Positions 26,988-35,928 of a stretch of DNA of 64,000 nt are shown piece after piece (position 1 is the stretch's first letter; each line of letters starts with the position of its first letter). The notes below the pieces were generated by a model. It had not been told where the DNA came from. It saw only the letters and a list, made by a program, of their open reading frames with translations, and searched no databases. Origin of the DNA: Pseudomonas hamedanensis (lineage in GTDB: Bacteria; Pseudomonadota; Gammaproteobacteria; Pseudomonadales; Pseudomonadaceae); assembly GCF_014268595.2 (NCBI RefSeq), contig NZ_CP077091.1, positions 2,502,501 through 2,566,500 on the forward strand, written 5' to 3'. The position numbers and the translations under genes are program-made.

Positions 26988-27392
26988 TTACCAGCGGTTG
27001 CCACGGCCGTTGTGGTCACGACGATTGCTGTGGCGGTCGTAATTGCCGCGACCCCGATGGTCGTTGTCCCAGCCACCGCGACGGTGGCCTTCCCAGCGCC
27101 CGCGATCATTGCCGTGCCAGCGACGACTTTCGTAATAACGCGGGGCCGGTTGATAGTGACGTGGCGCCTGGTAATAACGCGGTTGCTGGTAATACCGCGG
27201 CGCCGGTTGGTAGTAGCGCGGCTGGGTGTAATAGGTGCCGCCGCTGCGGTAATAAGAGCCGCCACCGCTGTAGTACCCCGGTGCGGGTGATGTGTAGACC
27301 TCTGACCTGTAATAGCTGTCTCCATAGGAATAAGGGACGCATCCGCCAAGGGAAAAAAGCATCACGGCAAGCAGTAGGATTCGGCGATACAT
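26988..27392 (-). CDS. Small low-complexity lipoprotein (Tyr/Pro/Arg-rich)
   Basis: A 134-residue predicted lipoprotein. The start at 27392 (MYRRILLLAVMLFSLGGC) has a GGAGG site, and the signal ends in lipobox LGGC with Cys18 as the lipidated residue. The rest is low-complexity: PRYYQPAPRYYQ-like Tyr/Pro repeats, then Arg/Gly/Asp/Asn/His-rich sequence to the end. Similar short proteins are common in Pseudomonas as outer-membrane or periplasmic proteins of unknown role. It is a single-gene unit with its own terminator. Confidence 0.7.
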   Translation of the reverse strand: MYRRILLLAVMLFSLGGCVPYSYGDSYYRSEVYTSPAPGYYSGGGSYYRSGGTYYTQPRYYQPAPRYYQQPRYYQAPRHYQPAPRYYESRRWHGNDRGRWEGHRRGGWDNDHRGRGNYDRHSNRRDHNGRGNRW

Positions 27393-27677
27393 GGCGGCCT
27401 CCTGGACCGCGGGTTGGCCACACCAGCGACGCTGGCAGGCGACAATCATCAATTGGGTGACTGTCGAAGAATCAGACAGCGATTTCGGAATCTGGTGCGT
27501 TCCTGCAACAAGTTGAAACAAGTGATTATGAAATCTTGTTAATCCGCAAATGACCGATCAATTGAACCCCGGACACGCTGCATGACGGTGCAATCGCGCA
27601 CCACCACGATGCGCCATTGGTCGCCCCGCGCGCCTCGGCAATCCAGCAGATCCCCGCCCCAGAGGCCTCTGCCGGAC

Positions 27678-27694
27678 TTGGCACGTCTCTCGCC
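27678..27694 (+). promoter_or_regulatory. Candidate sigma-54 promoter for the guanidine operon
   Basis: TTGGCACG (27678-27685) is a perfect -24 element, followed by TCGC (27690-27693) as an imperfect -12. The GG and GC are 10 bases apart, as sigma-54 requires. Predicted initiation near 27705 is 40 bases ahead of the riboswitch. The upstream part of the 514-base gap 27393-27906 shows no gene, and I found no clear NtrC pair. Confidence 0.4.
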
Positions 27695-27744
27695 TTAGCA
27701 AACCCGTGCAGGAGTCATCACAGGTTCGCGGCACCACAATTTGC

Positions 27745-27845
27745 AATGGCTGACTAGGGTTCCGGCTCGCAATCGCGAGTGGCTGGTCCGAGAGTTGGCG
27801 ACCTCCAGTTGAGGTTACACGGCGGGACAAAAGCCCGGGAGACAA
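27745..27845 (+). ncRNA. Guanidine-I riboswitch (ykkC class)
   Basis: The conserved ykkC blocks appear in order: CTAGGGTTCCGG (27754), GGCTGGTCCGAGAG (27781), ACACGGCGGGACAAAAGCCC (about 27818) and GGGAGA. Variable stems lie between them. It lies 62 bases before the first start codon. The downstream segment holds a CACCG-TTCG-CGGTG hairpin but no T-tract, so control of translation start is more likely than termination. The aptamer binds guanidinium and turns on the genes that follow. Confidence 0.93.
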
Positions 27846-27906
27846 GCCACCGTTCGCGGTGCCGCGTTGCCTTCCTGTCCGCCCTCGATCAACTGGAGAA
27901 TCCGCC

Positions 27907-28974
27907 ATGACCCGACTACGTTTGCCCGCCCTGCTCGCCGCCGCCTTCGCCGCGCTCATCAGCACCCAGTCTTTTGCCGCACAGAAAGACCACTTTAGCG
28001 TCTGCTGGACGATCTACGCCGGTTGGATGCCGTGGGAATACGCCAGCAGCCAAGGCATCGTCGACAAATGGGCGAAGAAGTACGGGATCAAGATCGACGT
28101 CGTGCAGCTCAACGATTACGTCGAATCGATCAACCAGTACACCGCCGGCCAGTTCGACGGCTGCACCATGACCAACATGGACGCGCTGACCATTCCTGCG
28201 GCCGGTGGCGTCGACAGCACTGCGCTGATCGTCAGCGACTTCTCCAACGGCAACGACGGCATCGTGATCAAGGGCGAAGGCAAGAAAGTCGCCGATCTCA
28301 AGGGCATGGACGTCAATCTGGTCGAGCTGTCCGTCTCGCATTATCTGTTGGCCCGTGCGCTGGATTCGGTAGACCTGACCGAGAAAGACCTGAAAGTGGT
28401 CAACACCTCCGACGCCGACATTGCCGCCGCTTTCAACACCGACGAAGTCAACGCCGTGACCACCTGGAACCCGATGCTCTCGGATATCAAGGCCAAACCC
28501 GGCGTCACCGAAGTGTTCAATTCCAGCCAGATCCCCGGCGAGATCATGGACATCATGGTGGTCAACAGCGCCACCCTCAAAGACAACCCGGCACTGGGCA
28601 AAGCCCTGACCGGTGCGTGGTTCGAAGTGGTCGCTCTGATGAACGCGAAGAACGCCGCGAGCAAAGCCGCGCTGGAACACATGGCCAAGGCCTCGGGCAC
28701 CGATCTGGCCGGATTCCAGGCGCAACTGGACACCACCAGGTTGTTCGCCACACCGAGCGAAGCGCTGAGTTTCGCCACCAGCAAGCAACTGCCGGACACC
28801 CTGCGCAAGGTCGCCGAGTTCTCCTTCGAACACGGCTTGCTTGGCGAAGGCGCGAAAGATTCCAGCGCGGTCGGCATGAGCTTCGCCAACGGCGTGACCA
28901 GCGGCGACACCGCCAACATCAAGCTGCGTTTCGATCCGACCTACGTGCAGATGGCCGCCGACGCCAAGCTGTAA
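27907..28974 (+). CDS. ABC transporter substrate-binding protein (guanidine/urea operon)
   Basis: A 355-residue periplasmic binding protein with a signal peptide ending QSFA. The fold is the NitT/TauT (SsuA-like) type, with the motif CWTIYAGWMPWEYA and an expected ligand pocket rich in Trp and Asp. The start at 27907 has a TGGAG site. Databases usually call this family putative urea-binding, but the riboswitch and downstream enzymes suggest guanidine or a guanidine derivative. It is followed after 18 bases by its permease. Confidence 0.85.
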   Translation: MTRLRLPALLAAAFAALISTQSFAAQKDHFSVCWTIYAGWMPWEYASSQGIVDKWAKKYGIKIDVVQLNDYVESINQYTAGQFDGCTMTNMDALTIPAAGGVDSTALIVSDFSNGNDGIVIKGEGKKVADLKGMDVNLVELSVSHYLLARALDSVDLTEKDLKVVNTSDADIAAAFNTDEVNAVTTWNPMLSDIKAKPGVTEVFNSSQIPGEIMDIMVVNSATLKDNPALGKALTGAWFEVVALMNAKNAASKAALEHMAKASGTDLAGFQAQLDTTRLFATPSEALSFATSKQLPDTLRKVAEFSFEHGLLGEGAKDSSAVGMSFANGVTSGDTANIKLRFDPTYVQMAADAKL

Positions 28975-28992
28975 GCCACGGAGGATTTGGCC

Positions 28993-29808
28993 ATGCGCCT
29001 GATCAATCGCCACCCCGATCGCCCGAGTCGCCTGTTGCTGGTGATCCTGCCGTTCGCGCTTGTGCTGTTCGCCTACTTCACAGGCTCGGCCGAACGCCTG
29101 GCAGACAACCCCAACGACAAACTGCTGCCCAGCGCCGTGCAGATGAGCGACGCGGTGAAACGCCTGGCTTTCAACGCCGACAGCCGCACCGGTGAATACC
29201 TGCTGTGGCAAGACACCGCGTCGAGTCTGCGGCGCTTGGCCATCGGCCTCGGCATCGCCGCACTGGCCGGGCTGTGCCTGGGCATCGCCGCCGGTACTTT
29301 GCCGCTGTTCGGCGCGCCGTTGTCGCCGCTGCTGACGGTGCTGTCGATGGTGCCGCCGCTGGCGATCCTGCCGATTCTGTTCATCGTCTTCGGGCTGGGC
29401 GAGTTGTCGAAAGTCATGCTGATTGTCATCGGCATCACTCCGGCGCTGGCTCGCGATCTGGAACAGCGTGCCCGCGACATCCCGGCCGAATTGCTGATCA
29501 AGGCGCAGACGCTCGGCGCCTCGACCTGGACGCTGATGCTGCGCGTGGTCCTGCCGCAATTGTTGCCGCGCTTGCTGATCTCGCTGCGCTTGATGCTCGG
29601 CTCGGCGTGGCTGTTCCTGATTGCCGCCGAAGCCATTGCCTCGACCGATGGCCTCGGCTACCGGATTTTTCTGGTGCGCCGTTACCTGGCGATGGACGTG
29701 ATTTTGCCGTACGTGGTGTGGATCACCCTGCTCGCCTGGCTGATGGACTGGGGCTTGAAACAGCTGACCCGCCGGGCCTTCCCTTGGTACGAGGGGGCCG
29801 CAAAATGA
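28993..29808 (+). CDS. ABC transporter permease (guanidine/urea operon)
   Basis: A 271-residue inner-membrane permease of the BPD_transp_1 family with about six membrane segments. The EAA loop (LLIKAQTLGASTWTLMLRVVLPQLLPRLL) lies near residues 175-205. The start at 28993 follows GGAGGA; the longer frame needs a TTG. The stop overlaps the ATPase start in an ATGA arrangement. Confidence 0.88.
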   Translation: MRLINRHPDRPSRLLLVILPFALVLFAYFTGSAERLADNPNDKLLPSAVQMSDAVKRLAFNADSRTGEYLLWQDTASSLRRLAIGLGIAALAGLCLGIAAGTLPLFGAPLSPLLTVLSMVPPLAILPILFIVFGLGELSKVMLIVIGITPALARDLEQRARDIPAELLIKAQTLGASTWTLMLRVVLPQLLPRLLISLRLMLGSAWLFLIAAEAIASTDGLGYRIFLVRRYLAMDVILPYVVWITLLAWLMDWGLKQLTRRAFPWYEGAAK

Positions 29809-30593
29809 GCTTCATCACGGTGAAAAACGTCTGGCAGCAATACGCCGATCAAGTGGTGCTCGAAGGCTTGAACCTGAGCGTCAACGAGGGTGAGTTCTGC
29901 ACCCTGGTCGGTGCGTCCGGATGCGGTAAATCGACCTTCCTGCGCCTGCTGCTCGGCCAGGAAACTGCCAGTCGCGGCGAGATCCTGCTCGACGGCCAAC
30001 CCTTGGCCAGCGAACCCGATGCCAGTCGTGGCGTGGTGTTCCAGCGCTATTCGGTGTTCCCGCATTTGAGCGTGCTCGACAACGTCGCCCTAGGCCTCGA
30101 ATTACCGCGCGCACCATTGCTGGGTCGGCTGTTCGGTGGCGCCAAACGCGAGGCCCGCGAGCAGGCAGCGGCGCTGCTGGACAAAGTCGGCCTCGGCCAC
30201 GCCCTGGACAAATACCCGGCGCAACTGTCCGGCGGTATGCAGCAACGCTTGGCGATTGCCCAGGCGCTGATCATGAAACCGCGCGTGTTGCTGCTTGACG
30301 AGCCGTTTGGCGCACTCGATCCGGGCATCCGCAAAGACATGCATGCACTGCTGCTGGAGTTGTGGCGCGAGACCCGGCTGACGGTGTTCATGGTCACTCA
30401 CGACTTGTCCGAGGGCTTCAATCTCGGCACACGCCTGCTGGTGTTCGACAAGGTTCGCCTCGACCCCCACGCCCCCGGCGCCTATGGCGCATGCATCACC
30501 TACGACATCCCGTTGAACAGCGACCGCCGCGCCCGGCGCGCCGCCGTCGAGGCCCTGCCGCTGCCGCTGGCGGGCACCCTTCGCACTGCTTGA
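29805..30593 (+). CDS. ABC transporter ATPase (guanidine/urea operon)
   Basis: A 262-residue nucleotide-binding subunit. Walker A is GASGCGKST (about 37-45), the signature LSGGMQQRLAIAQAL near 142-156, and Walker B LLLDEPFGALD after it, with the H-loop in MVTHDL. The start at 29805 overlaps the permease stop by 4 bases; the much longer upstream frame is a shadow of the permease gene. Completes a three-part importer. Confidence 0.92.
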   Translation: MSFITVKNVWQQYADQVVLEGLNLSVNEGEFCTLVGASGCGKSTFLRLLLGQETASRGEILLDGQPLASEPDASRGVVFQRYSVFPHLSVLDNVALGLELPRAPLLGRLFGGAKREAREQAAALLDKVGLGHALDKYPAQLSGGMQQRLAIAQALIMKPRVLLLDEPFGALDPGIRKDMHALLLELWRETRLTVFMVTHDLSEGFNLGTRLLVFDKVRLDPHAPGAYGACITYDIPLNSDRRARRAAVEALPLPLAGTLRTA

Positions 30594-30606
30594 GAGGACT
30601 GCTTTG

Positions 30607-31344
30607 ATGAACCAGCCGATGACTGATTCGACCCAACTGTTTCCGCCCTTCGCCGAAGAACTGCTGCCCGGTGGCGGCCACCGCTCGTTCGTACTGAAGC
30701 GCGGACAATTGCTGCGCCTGACCGACCTGCGCGGCGGCGCCAACGTCAGCCTGACGTTGCTCAACGCCAATGAAAAAACCGAGCGGCTGAACCTGCCCGA
30801 CAGCCTCAAATGCCAACACACCGCCAAGCTCACCGCCGGCCATTGTCTGTACTCGGACATGGGCCGCGTCCTGGCCGCAATTACTGCCGACACCTGCGGC
30901 TGGAGTGACAGCCTCGGCGGCGTGCTCTGCGCTGAGGAGGTCGCCGAAAAATACGGTCAGGGTCGCTATCAGGAACTGCGCAACGGTTTCTTCCGCAACG
31001 GCGCCGACAACCTGTTGGTGGAACTCGGCAAGTGGGGCCTGGGCCTGTCCGACCTGCTGATGACCCTCAATCTGTTCAGCCGGGTCAACGTCGATGAGGC
31101 CGGCCGCTTCCACTTCGTCGAAGGCCATTCGAAGGTCGGCGACTACATCGAGTTGTACGCGCCGATGGACACGCTGGTGGTGCTCACCGCCCTGCAACAT
31201 CCGATGGATCCGTCCCCTGAATACGCACCGAAACCATTGAAGCTGAGCTGGATGAACGCCGACGCCAGCGTCGCCGAACACTGCCGCACCTCGCGCCCGG
31301 AAAACGAGCGCGGCTTCATCAACACCGACCGTTTGTTCGCCTGA
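30607..31344 (+). CDS. Carboxyguanidine deiminase subunit (UAAP1 family)
   Basis: A 245-residue protein of the urea amidolyase-associated family 1 (DUF1989). Conserved patches include LKRGQLLRLTDLRGGANVS, LYSDMGRVLAAI and DTCGWSDSLGG. In other bacteria UAAP1 and UAAP2 form CgdAB, which converts carboxyguanidine to allophanate and ammonia. The start at 30607 follows AGAGGA. It is paired with the next gene 11 bases downstream. Confidence 0.85.
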   Translation: MNQPMTDSTQLFPPFAEELLPGGGHRSFVLKRGQLLRLTDLRGGANVSLTLLNANEKTERLNLPDSLKCQHTAKLTAGHCLYSDMGRVLAAITADTCGWSDSLGGVLCAEEVAEKYGQGRYQELRNGFFRNGADNLLVELGKWGLGLSDLLMTLNLFSRVNVDEAGRFHFVEGHSKVGDYIELYAPMDTLVVLTALQHPMDPSPEYAPKPLKLSWMNADASVAEHCRTSRPENERGFINTDRLFA

Positions 31345-31355
31345 GGATCGCTGCC

Positions 31356-31997
31356 ATGTCACTCGCAATCGCCACTTCGCAAAAGCAAGCCGACAGCGCG
31401 ATCTACCGCGCGACCATTCCTGCCGGCGAACCCTGGCTGATGGAAGTCCAGGCCGGCCAGACCCTGCGCATCCTCGATCTTGAGGGCAATCAAGCGGTCG
31501 ACACCTTGTTCTACAGCCTCGCCAATCCCAGGGAACGCTACGACGTGCAACGCACCTTGCGCCGGCAGAACAGCGTCTACCTGAGCACTGGCAGCGTGCT
31601 GTATTCCAACCTCGGCCGCCCGATGCTGACCATCGTCGCCGACACCTGCGGACGCCACGACACCCTCGGCGGAGCTTGCGCGCAAGAGAGCAACACCGTG
31701 CGCTACGCCCTGGAAAAACGCTACATGCACAGCTGCCGCGACAACTACCTGCGCGCCTGCGCCCACGACGGGCGCCTGGGCAAAAGCGACATCGGGCCGA
31801 ACATCAACTTCTTCATGAACGTGCCAGTGACGGCGGATGGCGGGCTGACCTTCGAGGACGGGATTTCGGCGCCGGGCAAGTACGTCGATTTGCGCGCGGA
31901 GATGGACGTGATCGTGCTGATTTCCAACTGCCCGCAGTTGAACAATCCGTGCAATGCCTACAACCCGACACCGGCGGAGTTGCTGGTATGGAACTGA
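31356..31997 (+). CDS. Carboxyguanidine deiminase subunit (UAAP2 family)
   Basis: A 213-residue paralogue of the preceding gene, urea amidolyase-associated family 2 (DUF1989). It keeps LRILDLEGNQAVDTLFY, LYSNLGRPMLTIVADTCGRHDTLGG with cysteine, and NINFFMNVPV. The two subunits act together in the guanidine pathway. A GAGGAT site precedes the ATG at 31356. It is separated from the carboxylase by 274 bases holding a REP pair. Confidence 0.85.
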   Translation: MSLAIATSQKQADSAIYRATIPAGEPWLMEVQAGQTLRILDLEGNQAVDTLFYSLANPRERYDVQRTLRRQNSVYLSTGSVLYSNLGRPMLTIVADTCGRHDTLGGACAQESNTVRYALEKRYMHSCRDNYLRACAHDGRLGKSDIGPNINFFMNVPVTADGGLTFEDGISAPGKYVDLRAEMDVIVLISNCPQLNNPCNAYNPTPAELLVWN

Positions 31998-32087
31998 ACA
32001 TCAGCCGTTTGCGGCGTTGGCTTTTCGCCCTGTGCCAGGCGCGTTCCGGCCAGTGCCTGAAGAAGTGAAGCCACCACCGATCAAACT

Positions 32088-32174
32088 GTAGGAGTGAGCC
32101 TGCTCGCGATAGCGGTGGGTCATTCGAAACAACTGTGCCTGATGGACCGCTATCGCGAGCAGGCTCACTCCTAC
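32088..32174. repeat. Inverted REP pair between UAAP2 and carboxylase genes
   Basis: A forward GTAGGAGTGAGCCTGCTCGC core (32088) and its reverse copy (ending 32174) flank a 40-base spacer. It interrupts the operon in its only wide gap. Confidence 0.92.
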
Positions 32175-32271
32175 AAGGGGCGGTGGTGTCTGAAAGTTTT
32201 TTCATCCGGGACGGCCCGGATGTCTGTCGAAAAACAGCGGGACGGCCCGCTTGCCCTTCAGGGGTTATGCC

Positions 32272-35200
32272 ATGTTCGAAAAAATTCTCATCGCCAACCG
32301 TGGCGCGATTGCCTGTCGCATCCTGCGCACGATTGACGTGCTGAAAGCCAAAGGCGTCGCCGTGTATGCCGAAGCCGACGCTGCCAGCCTGCACATCTCC
32401 CAAGCCGCTGAAGCGCACAGTCTCGGCGAAGGCGCGGCGTCCACGACCTATCTGGCGGTCGACAAAATTCTCGCGATTGCCAAACAAAGCGGCGCGACAG
32501 CCATTCATCCTGGCTACGGATTCTTGTCGGAAAACGCAGCCTTCGCCGAAGCCTGCGAAGCCCGGGGCATAGCCTTCATCGGCCCGACGCCTGCGCAACT
32601 GCGGGTGTTCGGTCTCAAGCACACTGCCCGCGCGCTGGCCAAACAGCACGGCGTACCGATGCTCGAAGGCAGCGACCTGCTCGACAGCCTCGACGCCGCA
32701 CTGACCGCCGCCGAACACGTCGGCTACCCGGTGATGCTGAAAAGCACGGCTGGCGGCGGTGGCATTGGCATGCGTGTGTGCCGCAGCGCCAGCGAATTGA
32801 GCGAATCGTTCGACGCAGTGAAACGCCTCGGCCAGAACAACTTCAGCGACGCCGGTGTGTTCATCGAGAAATACATCGAGCGCGCGCGGCATCTGGAAGT
32901 ACAGGTGTTCGGCGACGGTCGCGGTGAAGTCATCGCCCTTGGTGTGCGCGACTGTTCGGTGCAGCGGCGCAACCAGAAAGTCCTCGAAGAAACCCCGGCG
33001 CCCAACCTGCCCGAAGGCATGGCCGATGAGCTGTGCGCTGCGGCGATCAAACTGGCCAAAGCCGTCAGTTACCGCAGCGCCGGCACCGTCGAATTCGTCT
33101 TCGACAGCGAGGCGCAGCGTTTCTATTTTCTTGAAGTGAATACGCGGTTGCAGGTTGAACACGGCGTCACCGAACAGGTGTGGGGCGTGGATCTGGTGCG
33201 CTGGATGATCGAACTGGCCGCCGATGATCTGCCGCCGTTGCACGAGCTGTATCAAGGGCTGGATCCGCAGGGTCATGCCATTCAGGCCCGTCTGTACGCG
33301 GAAGACCCGGGGCGCGATTTTCAGCCGAGTCCGGGCCTGCTGACCGCTGTTCAATTCCCGCCGGCCAACGGCGTGGAATTGCGCATCGATACCTGGGTCG
33401 AGGCCGGCGTCGAGATCCCGCCGTATTTCGATCCGATGATTGCCAAGGTCATCACTTGGTCGCCGAGCCGTGAACAGGCGCGCGCCGAACTGCATCAAGC
33501 GCTGGGCGGCAGTCTGCTGTATGGCGTGGAAACCAATCGTGATTACCTACGCCAGATTTTGCTCGACGCTCCGTTCGCCAGTGGTGAGCCGTGGACCCGT
33601 TGCCTGGAAAAGCTTGTCTACCGCGCCAACACTTTCGAGGTGCTCAGTGCCGGCACGCAGACCACGGTGCAGGATTATCCCGGGCGCCTCGGTTACTGGG
33701 CCGTTGGCGTGCCACCTTCGGGTCCGATGGACAGTCGTGCGCTGCGCCTGGGCAACCGCCTGCTCGGCAACGAAGAAGGCGCAGCCGCGCTGGAAATCAC
33801 CATGAACGGGCCGTTGCTGCGCTTCAATTGCGATGCCGTGGTCGCCGTGACCGGCGCGCCGATCGCCTTGGCGCTTGAGGGTGAAAACGTACCGATGAAC
33901 ACCGCGCTGCTGATCCCGGCAGGCGCGACGTTGCATTTGGGCAGCCTCGACGGTGCCGGGGCGCGCAGTTATCTGTGCCTGCGCGGCGGCTTGCAGGTCC
34001 CGGATTATCTGGGCAGCAAAAGCACCTTCACCCTCGGCCAGTTTGGCGGTCACGGCGGACGGGCGTTACGCGCCGGCGACGTGTTGCATGTGCCGGCATT
34101 GACCGACCGCAGCGCCGGCCAACCGCTCGCCGAACACCACATCACCGCGTTGCCCGACGTGCGGCAGATGCGGGTGATCTACGGGCCGCACGGCGCGCCG
34201 GAATATTTCACGGAAAACTACATCGCCACCTTCTTCGCCACGCAATGGGAGGTGCACTTCAATTCCAGCCGCACCGGCGTGCGCCTGATCGGACCGAAGC
34301 CGGAATGGGTGCGTGCCGACGGTGGCGAAGCGGGGCTGCATCCGTCGAACATTCATGACAATCCGTATGCGATGGGTGCGGTGGATTTCACCGGGGACAT
34401 GCCGGTGATTCTTGGCCCGGATGGCCCGAGTCTGGGCGGGTTTGTCTGCCCGGTGACGGTGATTGAGGCCGATCTGTGGCAGTTGGGACAGCTCAAGGCC
34501 GGCGATAAAATTCAGTTCCTTCCCGTCGATCTCAAAACCGCGCGCAACCTCGCCCTGAAATGGGATCAATGTAGGAGTGAGCCTGCTCGCGATGAAGTTC
34601 ACGCGGTGTCTGATCTGGCCTCTTCGCGAGCAGGCTCACTCCTACAGGGGATCGTGTCGCCTGTGGTTCTTGAGTTGGGTCATGGGGATCGGCGGCTTGT
34701 CGGGCGGGTTTCTGGCGACACGCATCTGCTGCTGGAAATCGGCGCGCCCGAACTCGATCTGGTCCTGCGCTTCCGTGCCCACGCGTTGATGCAAGCGCTG
34801 GATAGCAAAACCCTGCACGGTGTGATCGACCTCACCCCGGGCATTCGTTCGCTGCAAGTGCACTACCAACCCGAGCAACTGCCGCTGGCCGATCTGCTCG
34901 GCATCATCGCCGGCGAATGGGACGCCGTGTGCGCCGCCAAGGAGCTGCAAGTGCCGTCGCGCATCGTGCATTTGCCGCTGTCCTGGGATGACCCGGCCTG
35001 CCAATTGGCCATCGAAAAATACATGACCACCGTGCGCAAGGACGCGCCATGGTGCCCGAGCAATCTGGAGTTCATCAGGCGCATCAACGACCTGCCGAAT
35101 CTCGACGAAGTGCAGCGCACGGTGTTCGATGCGAGCTATCTGGTGATGGGCCTTGGCGACGTTTACCTCGGCGCGCCGGTGGCCACACCGCTGGATCCGC

Positions 35201-35904
35201 GCCATCGTCTGGTGACGACCAAGTACAACCCGGCGCGGACCTGGACCGCCGAGAATTCGGTGGGCATCGGCGGTGCGTATATGTGCGTGTACGGCATGGA
35301 AGGTCCGGGCGGTTATCAGTTCGTCGGGCGCACGTTGCAAATGTGGAATCGCTACCGCGAGGTGGCCGCGTTCGATGGCAAACCATGGCTGCTGCGCTTC
35401 TTCGATCAGATTCGGTTCTACCCGGTCAGTGCCGAGGAATTACTGCGTATTCGCCGCGACTTCCCGCTCGGTCGCTTCGACCTGAACATCGAGTACAGCC
35501 AGCTCAACCTCGCCGACTATCAGGCCTTTCTAAGCCAGGAGGCCGAGGGCATCAGCGCCTTTCGCGCGCAGCAACAGGGCGCCTTCAACGCCGAGCGCGA
35601 ACGCTGGATCGCTAGCGGCCAGGCGCACTTCGACAGCGAAGAAGTTGTGCCACAAGCAAGCGAAGACGCGCCACTGGCCAGCGATCAGCACAGCGTCGAC
35701 AGCCACATCGCCGGCAATCTCTGGCAGGTCGAGGTCAAGGCCGGTCAGCGTGTCGCGGCGGGCGATGTGCTGGTGATTCTCGAGTCGATGAAGATGGAAA
35801 TCCCGCTGCTCGCACCGCTGGCCGGCGTGGTGCGCGAGATTCGCGTGCAACCCGGTTCAGCAGTTCGCGCCGGGCAACGGGTCGTGGTGCTGGAACTTGA
35901 CTGA
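32272..35904 (+). CDS. Biotin-dependent guanidine/urea carboxylase
   Basis: A 1210-residue multidomain enzyme. A biotin carboxylase (about 1-450: MFEKILIANRGAIACRI, GGGGIGMR ATP loop) is followed by a KipA/AHS2 domain (about 470-755), a KipI/AHS1 domain (about 795-1010), and a biotin carrier with the biotin Lys in ESMKME near residue 1174. It carboxylates guanidine (and possibly urea) using ATP and bicarbonate. The start at 32272 fits the family. Residues ~767-792 derive from a REP pair (see the repeat at 34571-34645) at the AHS2/AHS1 junction. The riboswitch context favours guanidine. Confidence 0.9.
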   Translation: MFEKILIANRGAIACRILRTIDVLKAKGVAVYAEADAASLHISQAAEAHSLGEGAASTTYLAVDKILAIAKQSGATAIHPGYGFLSENAAFAEACEARGIAFIGPTPAQLRVFGLKHTARALAKQHGVPMLEGSDLLDSLDAALTAAEHVGYPVMLKSTAGGGGIGMRVCRSASELSESFDAVKRLGQNNFSDAGVFIEKYIERARHLEVQVFGDGRGEVIALGVRDCSVQRRNQKVLEETPAPNLPEGMADELCAAAIKLAKAVSYRSAGTVEFVFDSEAQRFYFLEVNTRLQVEHGVTEQVWGVDLVRWMIELAADDLPPLHELYQGLDPQGHAIQARLYAEDPGRDFQPSPGLLTAVQFPPANGVELRIDTWVEAGVEIPPYFDPMIAKVITWSPSREQARAELHQALGGSLLYGVETNRDYLRQILLDAPFASGEPWTRCLEKLVYRANTFEVLSAGTQTTVQDYPGRLGYWAVGVPPSGPMDSRALRLGNRLLGNEEGAAALEITMNGPLLRFNCDAVVAVTGAPIALALEGENVPMNTALLIPAGATLHLGSLDGAGARSYLCLRGGLQVPDYLGSKSTFTLGQFGGHGGRALRAGDVLHVPALTDRSAGQPLAEHHITALPDVRQMRVIYGPHGAPEYFTENYIATFFATQWEVHFNSSRTGVRLIGPKPEWVRADGGEAGLHPSNIHDNPYAMGAVDFTGDMPVILGPDGPSLGGFVCPVTVIEADLWQLGQLKAGDKIQFLPVDLKTARNLALKWDQCRSEPARDEVHAVSDLASSRAGSLLQGIVSPVVLELGHGDRRLVGRVSGDTHLLLEIGAPELDLVLRFRAHALMQALDSKTLHGVIDLTPGIRSLQVHYQPEQLPLADLLGIIAGEWDAVCAAKELQVPSRIVHLPLSWDDPACQLAIEKYMTTVRKDAPWCPSNLEFIRRINDLPNLDEVQRTVFDASYLVMGLGDVYLGAPVATPLDPRHRLVTTKYNPARTWTAENSVGIGGAYMCVYGMEGPGGYQFVGRTLQMWNRYREVAAFDGKPWLLRFFDQIRFYPVSAEELLRIRRDFPLGRFDLNIEYSQLNLADYQAFLSQEAEGISAFRAQQQGAFNAERERWIASGQAHFDSEEVVPQASEDAPLASDQHSVDSHIAGNLWQVEVKAGQRVAAGDVLVILESMKMEIPLLAPLAGVVREIRVQPGSAVRAGQRVVVLELD
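34571..34645. repeat. Inverted REP pair inside the carboxylase coding sequence
   Basis: A forward GTAGGAGTGAGCCTGCTCGC core (34571-34592) and a reverse core (34624-34645) are read through in frame, giving a segment containing CRSEPARDE and SSRAGSLLQ. The sequence matches the extragenic REP pairs elsewhere in this window. Confidence 0.9.
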
Positions 35905-35928
35905 AGCCATTTGGATAAGGATCAACTG

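Noticed and set aside
27570..27640. NtrC binding dyad upstream of the guanidine operon
   Set aside because: A GGTGC...GCACC palindrome exists, but the half-sites are in the opposite order to the NtrC consensus.
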